From: Chondrosia reniformis
Lineage: Eukaryota; Porifera; Demospongiae; Chondrillida; Chondrillidae
DNA length: 64,000 bases
NCBI GenBank assembly: GCA_947172415.1
Contig: OX359192.1
Location: forward strand, 994,501-1,058,500
Direction of reading: 5' to 3'
The position numbers were made by a program, and so were the translations under genes. The notes below the pieces were generated by a model that made no database searches, had not been told where the DNA came from, and worked only from the letters and a program-made list of their open reading frames with translations. Shown here in pieces: positions 1-10,462 of this stretch; positions within the stretch are counted from its first letter, which is position 1, and each line of letters starts with the position of its first letter.

Positions 1-35
1 TGAAGGCCTATAAAAAATTTGAATATTACAATCTG

Positions 36-246
36 CTGGACACACCCACTACAATCTGTTGGACACACCCACTACACCCTCTGGACACACCCACTACACC
101 CTCTGGACACACCCACTACAATCTGTTGAACACTCCCACTACACCCTCTGGACACACCCACTACACCCTCTGGACACACCCACTACACCCTCTGGACACA
201 CCCACTACACCCTCTGGACACACCCACTACAATCTGCTGGGCACTT
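36..246. repeat. 22-bp minisatellite
   Basis: About nine tandem copies of a 22-bp unit built on CTGGACACACCCACTACA, with copy-to-copy variation (CCCTCT or ATCTGT/ATCTGC in the variable part). The unit length is read from the spacing of successive CTGGACAC words (81 and 103). Several frames stay open through the array, but the resulting peptides are simple Thr/His/Pro repeats, so this is not a gene. Confidence 0.9.
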
Positions 247-1166
247 TGCACATGTTAAACTTACTGTACTCTGACTCCACGAGGCCGACATCAAAAGCTT
301 GTTTATCGTTGGAAGAGGATTTTGGCAGGCACCCCAGAGTCTACCACAGTAGGAGAAGACACAATAAAACACAACACTACCTCGTCACCTGTCTAAAATA
401 ACTTGAATTACATCTTCACAGCATTGATGAATATCAGATATACATGTACGTACATGGAAGTTTTCTGCACCAAATACCATCTGTAATAGACTACATGTGA
501 TTAATGAAAAGTTCTAACAATTAAATTCTTATGAGGTACAATTTCTTGATTATGCTATCAAAGACCCGCCGCCCCCTTCTTACCAAGTCACTTGATAGAT
601 GCTTTAATTGCACTACTTGTCCATAAATCAGAACATTTCTAGATTGACGCTGCAAAGAATATTAACAATAACCTTTAGTAATCCAACTACTGTATTATTC
701 TATTCTACTATTCAGAAGTTCACTTTTAACTCTAGTTTGCATCAATGAAAAACATATTACACAATAATGTCACTGAAACCACAATTTCCAGTCATTGAAG
801 TATGTTAAGAATACATGTTGTGAGCTAAAAGATGTAGCCACACTTCTGAGTCCAAACCAGGTTAATAAATAATTTACTTGATCAAATTCTCAATTCTAAA
901 CAGCTCCAAAACTGCAATATGCCATATCATATTAAAAACCATAACCAGCTTGAGCTATGAATATCATTAATATAAATATAAGCTTCTTGGAATCTCCCAC
1001 ATTCCTAACAAAAAACCCTTCGCCACTGAATCCTCACGAGTGCACCTAATTAACAAGTATATTACACCTCAGATATCCCTCAGCTGCCCGACAATTATTT
1101 TATGTACACTTAACGACATTCACTTATCACAGGCGATTCGGTACCATTGGTCCTTGCACGACATAC
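247..1166. other. Noncoding; probably intron 3 of the RyR-like gene
   Basis: AT-rich sequence following the third exon of the minus-strand ryanodine-receptor-like gene. I found no convincing further exon. One short open stretch on the minus strand near 303-388 starts after an acceptor-like TTTTAG and begins TGDEVVLCF, faintly like the start of the family's second exon, but it soon hits a stop and does not resemble the expected next segment. Confidence 0.4.
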
Positions 1167-1887
1167 CTTCTCCAGCGCTCCTCTTCTTAGCTCGTGTACG
1201 GAGCAGCACTGAGCAATTCTGAAGGCACACTTCCACAACTCATTAGGTAAATCTTTATCCTACAAAATGGTGCGAGAAACGCGACAGGTATGGAGCAGAC
1301 TGTCCTAAGGTTTCCCTCCCATTTCTGAAGAAGCTTATTAGAACAAGCCATACAGATACGTACAAAGGTTATTACGTTACCATGATGAGATTAAGTCAAT
1401 CTCACAGTTTCAAGAAAAACAGAAATTAATCACTTTCCTTATTCGTCTGTAGCATGTTCAAACAACCATGAATAACACATAATCGGCCTAGAGTTGAACA
1501 AATTAACTTTATCTACACTCATAAAAGCTTGATTATATAGAGCACCTGTTAGTTGACTTTTAAGATGGTCAGGGTATACAAGTAGAGAAGTGTTTTATTA
1601 ACAACACACGAATCATACTCGGTCGATTAATGCAAATACACTCACAGCTCCTTCGGTTGTATCTTTATCCGGCTCCAAGTGACACTTTCTAGAACCGTAG
1701 CCTTGAGCGGCCAGGTACCCTTTCCCTAGAAGATCTTCTTCGATCGAGGAATACAGACAAATAATGTCGTCCTGAATTAAAGTGAAAGTAGAAAAGCCGA
1801 CATTAACGACGTTGTGCAACTTCTTACACTAACACCTACAGTTCGAATCAAGGCGTAAGACACCTCGGATTCGACCACCTCGGACAT
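1167..1887 (-). CDS. Ryanodine/IP3 receptor family N-terminus, RyR-like (first three exons; gene continues off the left edge)
   Basis: Three minus-strand exons, all in phase 0. Exon 1 is 1840-1887 (MSEVVESEVSYALIRT), exon 2 is 1646-1771 (DDIICLYSS, then GYLAAQGYGSRKCHLEPD) and exon 3 is 1167-1259 (DLPNELWKCAFRIAQ, then CSVHELRRGALEK). All have GT donors and AG acceptors. Established family knowledge: animal RyRs begin with an acidic stretch, then FLRTDDEVVL, LAAEGFGNR.CFLEP, and C.FV.EQ.LSVRALQ; the same landmarks appear here in order and spacing. The N-terminal suppressor/MIR-type domain of these tetrameric ER Ca2+-release channels starts this way. IP3 receptors share the fold but lack LAAxGxGxRxCxLEP, so RyR is the better match. 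The start ATG at 1887 lies where the family's start is expected. About 90 residues of a protein usually near 5000 aa are seen; the pore and everything downstream lie outside the window. Confidence 0.6.
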
Positions 1888-2483
1888 CTCGAAATTTAGA
1901 AAAGCAGCATGATTTATCGGTAGTGTTAAATTAAACTTATGCGTGTGTACGCGTTAAAAACGCATGTTGCTGGATACACATGTACAACAACTCGTAATGA
2001 AAATGACAAGCGAAATATTTCTTAATACAGTAAATAGCAATTTATGTGCAAACTGTAACTGTATGGACATATAAGCCCTTATTCATGATGAATGTGTATA
2101 TATGTGCGTGTGTGACCTACATATAATAGCCTCCGGCCTAATCGTCAACATTTTTGGTCTTACCTTATATATCATGATCACTTTTGCATGTATATGATTG
2201 CATTGATTTCACTTTTGAACACCATTATAAGTGATATTAAAAGTGAAATCCACTGAGTAGGAAATACCACAATAAACAACATATGGTGCATGTGAAATGA
2301 TGCTAGTCATTCAGCTTGCTCAGCACTCGTCTTAGTTACATGATCATGAACATCTTATAAAGGTGTAATGGAAATTGTTGGTAGGGAAACTCCATATTTT
2401 ACATGTATTAAGCAGCCCCTATCTGGCAGTGAAAACAATTTAGTACATTTTCAAAAAAGGAGTAAAAATGTCACAATAAAAGT
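1888..2483. promoter_or_regulatory. Spacer between the POLG stop and the RyR-like start
   Basis: About 600 bp of AT-rich sequence between two same-strand genes. It must hold the POLG 3' UTR and the promoter/5' UTR of the RyR-like gene. I see no diagnostic motif that fixes a transcription start. Confidence 0.4.
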
Positions 2484-2844
2484 TTAAAACTTTTTCTCTG
2501 AGTTGATGCGATGTAGTACTTCATAAATACTGAGTGCTTCACCTAAATAATGTGATAAGAAGAATATATATACAAAACCATTTCAAAAATATTAATAGGG
2601 TTGCCGGTAAGTAGTGTAATAAACATTCCTTCCATACATACATACAAGCTAAGGATGTACATGGCTAGAAGTGCATTGTAGCTTGGAAATATTGGCGGAT
2701 TGCTCTCAAAATCGCCAATCCATCAAAATAAATTTCCTGCCAAGATTTCCGGCTATACACTATGCACACACACCCACACACCCACACACCCACCCACCCA
2801 CCCACACACACACACACACCCACACACACACCCACACCCACACA

Positions 2845-2885
<41 letters not shown>

Positions 2886-5800
2886 CCACATGCAATCTAA
2901 CCACATACCATGAGGGACATTGTGTCCAAGTTTGAGACCCAAAGGATTAGAAGGAGTCTTACAATCCATGTTAACCTCCTTCCTAAGTACAGAATCAATG
3001 TCCACAGCACTGAAGAAAGCCACCGACTACATTGAAAGTAATATTCAGCAGCTATTGTACATAATATGAACACCAAACTGATGTACATGGGATATACAGG
3101 ATTGAGTATAGTTCTGGCACAGTTACTACGTATATGTACTTGGGTGGTGGGGGCTGGTGTAGCTGTTACATGTAGCAAGTCATAAATGAGTGCACTACAC
3201 TCACCTGAGGTAAGTCATTGATACCCAGTCTGTAAGAAAACATGGCTCGTGTGAGCAAATTTGAAATCTGCAAGGCCAAAGCTGCTTTGTATCGATCCTT
3301 GCTTTTCACTAAATATCTAACCTACATACGTATATACGTACGAACGTACACAGTAGAGAAGATATATGTAAGCAGTTAAAGTATGTAAATCTTTATTCTT
3401 GTAACCAAAACTATAATTCAAGGGATAGGATAGGTGACAAACATATATATGTGTACATATCAATAATCTAAACCTATAGTGAGAGCTTTGGATGAGGATA
3501 CAAAAGTTCTTCTCTTTTTCTCTATCTTCTTCTGCTCTGCCGGGCCAGACAGCTGTTCCTTGAAATACCACCCTTCATTAATATGCGCACATATACTGTA
3601 TAATGTATTATAGCAAATCAGACTAATCAGTAGAAGCACATTCTCACGTACCTCATCATGGATGCTGATACAAAACCGACCATTAATACTGTACTCCTCA
3701 AACAGCCACTGCATGCTCACTAAGAGCAAATGGAGGTAGTCTACAGCCGAGGACTGGACTACCCAATTAATTCGACTTGTCATAAACTGCAACAATCACA
3801 AATAACTCTAATGTCTGCAAATATACTGGTAAGCATTAAGGAATTATCTTAATAAAAGTATGTACCAATTTAATGGAGGATCACGTCAAAACAAGGTAAA
3901 AGTAATCGACACCTTAGTACTGTAAGATGATCTCATGTACACTGTAGTAATAGGATTGTATTACCTTTTGTCCCACGTGCTCCGGTTCCAACGCTGAGGT
4001 GATTCTGCACCCAAGAACAGGGGTAGACGGTCTTGGATTTGTTGCAATTTCTTCCAACTTGTTGAAAGTATGGGACTCACTGAACCACAAAGAAAACACC
4101 ATATTTGGGCATGTCATTCATATTACGTCATAGACACACTTGTAAGATTATAAATCATCAAAGTTACATGTAAATAATCTTTAGCTATAGTCTCCTCTAT
4201 AATGACAAAGGAATAGTTAAACTGATAAGATATCAATAGGCTCCCCTAAGTATTAAGTCTGGAAATATTTAATTCCGTTTCTACCTGCAGGCTGGACTGG
4301 AGTGACCATTCACTTACCTCCCTCCCACCCAGTAGCGTCCTTGGGATAGCATGTAAGGTGTGATCCTCTTGCCCGAGAGTTGGTTCCTTCCCCTCTCTGC
4401 TAACCTCTTCAAGTCCTTGTAAGACACAAACTTGTCATCAACTAGAGTGACATCACTGCCATCTGCCAGCACCTGCCCTAGATCATTCAACAAATGTCTA
4501 TAGGAGAAGGAGAAGGAGACAGCAAGATTTAACACTCATACTATCACTAATAACTCTTTACCAAGTCATCTGAAGGGTTGATCCTGTAAATAATATTCTC
4601 TACCAAGCAGTACATCACATATTGAGATGCATGACTGACTTGTACTTGTGGTATATACATTTACTTCTCCTACATTTCTGGACTGCTGTTAATTGTATAA
4701 ACTTACAATTTAGTTCCCTTTGTAGTTTCAAAGAGAACATTTGCTTTTCTTTCGGCTTCTTCCTCGGTGAGCTCTGGATTAAACTGACGAAGCAGCAGCA
4801 CAGCAAATGGCCTTCCTGCTCCGTACATCCTCCCATAGTTGAACACCTAATTCATAAACAACACATGAAAAATCTAAGATACCATTTTCCTACATGCTAC
4901 GTATATGCCTATTCTGTAAAAGAGCCTATAGGGGAACTAAACCTGAAGAGAGCTTTTGAATGAGGATACAGGAGTCTTTTCTTCCTTCTTTTCCCTTCTT
5001 TCACCTTCTTCTCCACTGGGTCAGACAGCCGTTTCCACTTCCCTTCACATGCATAGCTGACACTTTGTACTGCTAACACCAGTAGTACCAGTGTATTGGG
5101 GAGTTACACATATAAGCTTATACTTGATGGATCGGTGACTAACTTTTGCATGATCTCTACTTATTCCAATTGTCTTGGCTGTTACCGAGTGCAAGTCTGT
5201 GGCATCAGACTTGCTGCCCTGCAGGTTCATCCATCCAAAAGCAGTGCAACCATGCATTCCACCAAAATGGGCATCTCCCAGTATTGAGGCAATCCAGAGC
5301 TCCTGGCTGTCCACGTCTGCACCAACAAGGTGGTATCCAGGGGGAGCCTCTATAATTGATTTGAGCTCCGAGCCAAGACGATTTTCCTGGCAAATCAGAA
5401 TAGAAGAAATAGTGCAAACATCTACTCTAACTGCATGGTTACTAGAATTGCACATCTCTCACAAAGCTGACTTTAAAACTATTAACTTTAAAGAAGTCCC
5501 ACTTACTCCATACCTTTGCGTTGCTTGCTGTTAGCCAAGTTGCCTCTACTGCTCTTCTAGTAACTGTGCCGGCCGTCACCAACTGAGGAAGGATTGCCCC
5601 ATGTCTTCTCTCCTCATCAAACCACACAGCAAACTGGTTACTGCAAGGGAACGTACAGGGATGCCTAATATATAACTGTAACTACAACCTCACAATCTCA
5701 TATCAGCAGAGAAGTTGTCTTTAAACAGATTTCACTTGTATATGTACTATATTTATACAAATTTTTAGAAACAACCACAGATTCATTCTAGCATGTTTTT

Positions 5801-8800
5801 GTGACCTTTGAACCCCAAAAATTGACAATTCCTATTAACTGATAATAATAAATTTAAGCACAGCTCTGAAAGCTCTGTTGTTATGATAATAACTTGACAT
5901 GATAATTTGGTCGGTAAGACTTACTGAATTCTTTCTTGCGATGATCTCCAAAAAGACATTATAGAATTTAGAGCTAAGACATTCTGCCCAATCTTGCCAG
6001 CATGCGATACTAAAGTACCACTGTCCATCTTGGACTTGAAGTCCTTTGCAAGAGGGTTGCCAACATTAAACTTGGGCCCATTCTACATATAAGAGACTCA
6101 GTAGAGGTCCATTCTACATATAAGAGACACAGTAGAGGTCCATTCTACATATAAGAGACACAGTAGAGGCCCATTCTACATATAAGAGACACAGTAGAGG
6201 TCCATTCTACATAAAAGAGATACAGTAGAGGTCCAGTCTACATAAGAGGCAATTATCTGATAAACTTGCAAATACGTAAGTGCTCTAGGTTATGATTAAT
6301 TTTGTGTGCATTGAAAAATGATCAGATCAAACACTATATATAGCATCATTAATCATCACATAGTAGTAATATAGCCACCATATATATCCTTCTGTTAATT
6401 GTTGATATACGTACGTAGGTACTACTCCTCAATATGTAGCATCACAAGCATACATAACACCATGCAAGTATAAATATACACTATCATTCAGGAAATTTAT
6501 TCAACTTTAACAATTGCCTCCTATTAATAGCAGGTAGAGAAAGGAAATATGTAGTGGTTTTCATAAAACATAAAATCTTTACTATCTGCATCTTCTTCAC
6601 TCCAGCTACATGATCATTCCATACCTTGTGAGGTAGCTTGTAAAATTGGTACTCCTTTCCCCCCAACACGAGTGTGTCCAGAGGTGACCCAATCTCCTCC
6701 TCCGGAGGCAGCCACACAGACTCGGGAGTGTCCTCCATCAGAGAGAGAAGACTCACGTCATCCATGAGCTCCAGATCAGGATCCAACTGGACTTCATCTA
6801 AAAACCTACGTAAGTACACACTTGCTTATCAAAAGCTGAATCATATAACGACTGTAGACAGCTGTTCAGTGAGGCACTCTTGTAGCCACTTATACATGTG
6901 TGTGTTAGCTACGAAGGTGCAGGTTGCTGTGCTCATATACGTAGTAGATCTTTGAGAATTCAGCAATACCAAATGGTTGAACGCAATGAATGGTTCTGTC
7001 TCCCTCATTCATTGCTAATGAAGACCTGTGGGTCGATATATTTAATTTCTGTATCCAAGCAGTGTTACTAAATGCTCAAAGATAATCAATTTCCGAGAAG
7101 GTATTCCTAATAAAAGGTTATTTCTTACTCTTCATCATCATTTTCCTCAAGTTCGTCTAATAAATTTTCCTCTTCGCTCTCTTTGTCTTCTCTAACAGCT
7201 GTGTCCTCAGGATCCACTAGGTAGCCCCACCCAAGAGACTTGTGGCGATAGAGTGGCCTGCCATTCCAAGCCATCCGAAGGATATAGGGGGTCACTTGTG
7301 TCTGGGCAGACAGCTGGACTGGACCCGGCTCACTATCTGATTTACAGAGCTTCCTATACCACCTATACATGTAAACGTACCAGAGGAAGGGATATACCTG
7401 TCTGTATGAGGTTACATGATGCAACTTGCTTACTAAATGAGGCAAGACTACTATTTCAGCCAAGTACATACATGTAACTTTGATATAATACAAGTTACTG
7501 TCCATAAATACCAACTCATCCATTTTTATGTCTGCTACATTTTATATGTATTTTATATATATAGTAACAATATTGCAAATCCTTTTATGCAGTTTCAATG
7601 GATTTGCTCAACAACTCAAAGACTGCTACACATACATACGTACGTACATACATACATACTAGGATAGTTCAATTGGATATACCATATCCAAATATTATAT
7701 AGACCACTATGTACGTACATTGTAATATGTACATGTATACAAGTAGTATATTTATCAAAATGGTTAATATTTCAAACTCTTACTCTGGTATTCCAGGCAT
7801 ATGGACTGCTTTGCGTTTCTGCTCCACTGTCAACTCCCCTTTGCTCGTCAGTGGGAGAAGGAGAAACTTCATCTCTTCATTCTCCCCTGTCCACTCAGTA
7901 ATCCAAGGCTTGTTCAGCCGACCTTGACTGCTAGTCTCAATCTCTGACAGTATCCTCTTCATTTCAGATGGCTTACTGCGTCTTCCTCGATAACTTTTAG
8001 CTGACCAATCCAAACAATACATCCAAGGTTTGAATGTCTCACTACATATAATTAACACTTTAATGCAAAATAAGTGGAAAAACTGATTCTGACTGAAATG
8101 AAATGTGTGCAATGAAATGAATGATTTTATGCATGGTAGCTCAACTGAAGATAAATATCCGAGATACATTGAAATTATTAAAAGTGAGATGTTAAACTTA
8201 TAAATTACTATAACGCATTATACTGTATATGGTCTCCACATGGACATATATTAACAGTATCTTGGATAAGTGGAAGATAAGATGTTAAACCTTATGTGAG
8301 TTGCTGTAACACATTGTATATGGCCTTCTAGACATCCTTCCTTTAAAAGATTGTGATACACTGGACAACCATTTCAGTAGTGCCATCTCACCTCTCACTT
8401 TGATGGAGTCTACAGGCCTCATCCGCAAGGTTAGTTAACTTTGTCTTTAGCTCATGTTCCATGTCCGAATACGTGTCTCTGGTGTCTCTTAGGAAGGTCC
8501 TCCATCGCTGGTTGATGGGAAGGTAGGACGAGCCCATCACCAACATTCCAGCTAGAGTAACCGGATGAGGACACCTCATCAGAAACTGCGGATAGAGTGC
8601 TTGGAAGAGCTCACAAGTGGCCAGGGAGTCCTTGGCACAATATGTCATGAGATTCTGTCAGGATGGTAAGAGATAACATCTAAAGATACAGAAAAGCTAA
8701 GAATATTGTCAAATAAACTTTCTAGCAACTTTTGAATTTGTCACAAATGGTCACAGATTGAAAAAGACACATTATCACTTGACTACACGAACCAATTAGT

Positions 8801-9987
8801 GCAATGTATTAGAAATGATACCTGAAAGTCATTAGCAACATCCAGAATGGTCCCCTTGACAAAGATGTCCCTCGGTTCCTTGCTGAGCTGTTTACCGCAG
8901 TGCAACTTGTACACATAGGCTAAGCTGTTGAGCGACCCTTTGGAAATCCAGGCATGCTCCCCAGAATGGGAAATCCCCTTTTTCTTCATCCAAATCTGTC
9001 TCTGCTGGGTGGTCAGGCCAGCAATACACATGTGCAAACTCATCGTGTCCAAGAAACAGGTCCGGGTATTCTGCAGTTGAAATGATTGAGCTCGGGATTC
9101 AACATACAATGAGACTATATACTGATACACTGTAAAATATAAAAAATGGTTTAATTTCAAAAAAATATAAATCTCAGAAAATTAAACTGATAAATTCCTC
9201 AATTAAGAAATATACTAACTTCTATAAAGTACTCCTCTTTGATGCGTGCTCTGTCATAGCTAACATTATGACCAACAATTAGCCTCTTTCTAGTATTCTC
9301 TCTGACCGGCTCTCCGTCAGGCTCCAAAGAAATCAGTTCTCCAAGTGCTCCAAAGGGTTTACTACTCTGATCAACAAGGTGAAGCTCGTTTCTTCCCGCT
9401 GATACGAGACGCTCACTCGTCCATGAGTACCAGTAGTTGGGCGAGAGAGCTGTAGCGAGCACTGGCTGGTGCCCCTCCTCCACACACACCTCCACATCCA
9501 GCACCACTGCCTCCTCATCCAAACAGTGCACGCGCTCCGCTGTGCTGCCATCGTACCGCACCCATCCGGGAGTACACACCCAATACTTTGGTGCCTCTGG
9601 CGGTCGACTGTTTATGAGCTGTTCCGCGAGTTTCGTGTAAGGCTTTGCCATCTCCGTTGCTATTATCCTAAAGTGTTCGTCGATATTGTTCCCAAACAAG
9701 TACGGTAGCTCTAAATCCACCTCTGGAAGAACTCTCGCATCTTCCTTGTCTTTTAGAAGTTCGTACTGATGAAGATGCTCTTCAGCTAATTTAACCTTTT
9801 CCTCTCTAATTTGACAGCTTTGCTTGAATATCTGTTCACGGAGACTTTCCGATATCATTTGAATGCCAAAATGACCTGTTCTCCCTCCATGGTGATGATC
9901 AGAATACCACTTGTGCTTGGATTGTACACTGTATTTCACCAATTTGTATATTTGAAATCTACCTCGAGTTGGCACAATGGCGGCCAT
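2484..9987 (-). CDS. POLG: Mitochondrial DNA polymerase gamma catalytic subunit (complete, 16 exons)
   Basis: Family-A polymerase with 3'-5' exonuclease that replicates mitochondrial DNA in the matrix. Exons (minus): 9220-9987, 8822-9070, 8392-8654, 7784-8041, 7129-7353, 6625-6797, 5935-6082, 5514-5640, 5144-5386, 4707-4846, 4318-4497, 3965-4079, 3652-3786, 3205-3321, 2909-3026, 2484-2542. They sum to 3318 nt (1105 aa plus stop) with every junction in phase; human POLG is 1239 aa. The start is fixed by an in-frame TAA directly before the ATG; the N-terminus is basic and suits a mitochondrial presequence. Exonuclease motif I is VVLDVEV and motif [18 protein letters not shown] (both exon 1). 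Polymerase motif A is [13 protein letters not shown] (exon 9), motif [15 protein letters not shown] (exons 9-10), motif [10 protein letters not shown] (exons 13-14). The C-terminus [19 protein letters not shown] matches the human tail. Exon 5 ends in an acidic run ([16 protein letters not shown]) in the spacer region. All catalytic residues I can check are present, so it should be functional. Confidence 0.97.
2762..2881. repeat. (CA)n microsatellite in the last POLG intron
   Basis: About 120 bp of CA dinucleotides interrupted by CCCA units, between POLG exons 15 (ends 2909) and 16 (starts 2542). Both strands stay open through it, giving spurious His/Thr and Val/Cys reading frames. Confidence 0.97.
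3478..3580 (-). repeat. Dispersed repeat family 1, copy in POLG intron 13
   Basis: Partial copy of a repeat also found at 4867-5045, 14228-14310, 20340-20552 and 39296-39402. On the minus strand it reads [17 protein letters not shown], comparable with [16 protein letters not shown] in the 20.4-kb copy. It sits just downstream of POLG exon 13 (ends 3652) and is intronic because the true next exon ([11 protein letters not shown]) begins at 3321. Confidence 0.7.
4867..5045 (-). repeat. Dispersed repeat family 1, copy in POLG intron 9
   Basis: Nearly full copy between POLG exons 9 and 10. It shares with the copies near 20.4 and 39.3 kb the segment around CCTATAGGGGAACTAAACCT and the word CTAAGATACCATTTTCCTAC, followed by a TTCTTCC-rich stretch and TGGGTCAGACAGCCGTTTCC. 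The orientation is defined by the strand reading [18 protein letters not shown]. Confidence 0.8.
6083..6247. repeat. 31-bp minisatellite at the POLG intron 6 acceptor
   Basis: About five copies of a roughly 31-bp unit (plus strand: CATTCTACATATAAGAGACA then CAGTAGAGGTC). The unit nearest POLG exon 7 (starts 6082) supplies its 3' splice acceptor: on the minus strand each copy reads TCTTATATGTAG followed by AATGG. The array has therefore multiplied the polypyrimidine/AG signal of this intron. Confidence 0.9.
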
Positions 9988-10462
9988 TTAACTGCAGGAC
10001 CCTAGTTCGATCACCCATGCAAGGAGTGGAATTTATCATATATTCTTTAGAAATATAAAATGCAATTCCTTTTATATAATTGCATACTCCTATATGCATA
10101 TTGCATGTTATTTGCACATATAATTTACTTTCCCCATGATCTATATCCTGAGGTGCTATTATGCAGTAGTCAATATATTTGCTAACATGTACACTTATAA
10201 TTGTAAAATTCTGGTCCGATCCCTGATAATTTAAAGTCTGTGATATATAGGCAAAATGCATATATATATACTAATATTACAGTCCATGCAGTGACCACAT
10301 GCCCTGCATGTGATATATATAAGCTCATATGATCATGCAATAAATGACTGCATAAAATGAAAATGTATATTAAACTCATTCAATTATGTTCATAAGTATA
10401 TAACTACTGGAAGTTCATAACTATATATATAATATCATAAGTTGATGTTCACATATATATAG
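9988..10462. promoter_or_regulatory. Spacer upstream of POLG
   Basis: 475 bp, AT-rich, between the stop of the membrane-kinase gene (10463) and the POLG start (9987), both on the minus strand. It must contain the kinase gene's 3' UTR and the POLG promoter. No individual element is recognisable. Confidence 0.4.

Noticed and set aside
303-388. Minus-strand TGDEVVLCFIVSS resembling a second RyR exon 2
   Set aside because: The similarity covers only about eight residues, the frame closes soon after, and the LAAxGxGxR landmark is missing.
2665-2760. Minus-strand [18 protein letters not shown] as the terminal POLG exon
   Set aside because: The true last exon at 2484-2542 encodes the conserved [10 protein letters not shown] tail and restores the exact reading phase.
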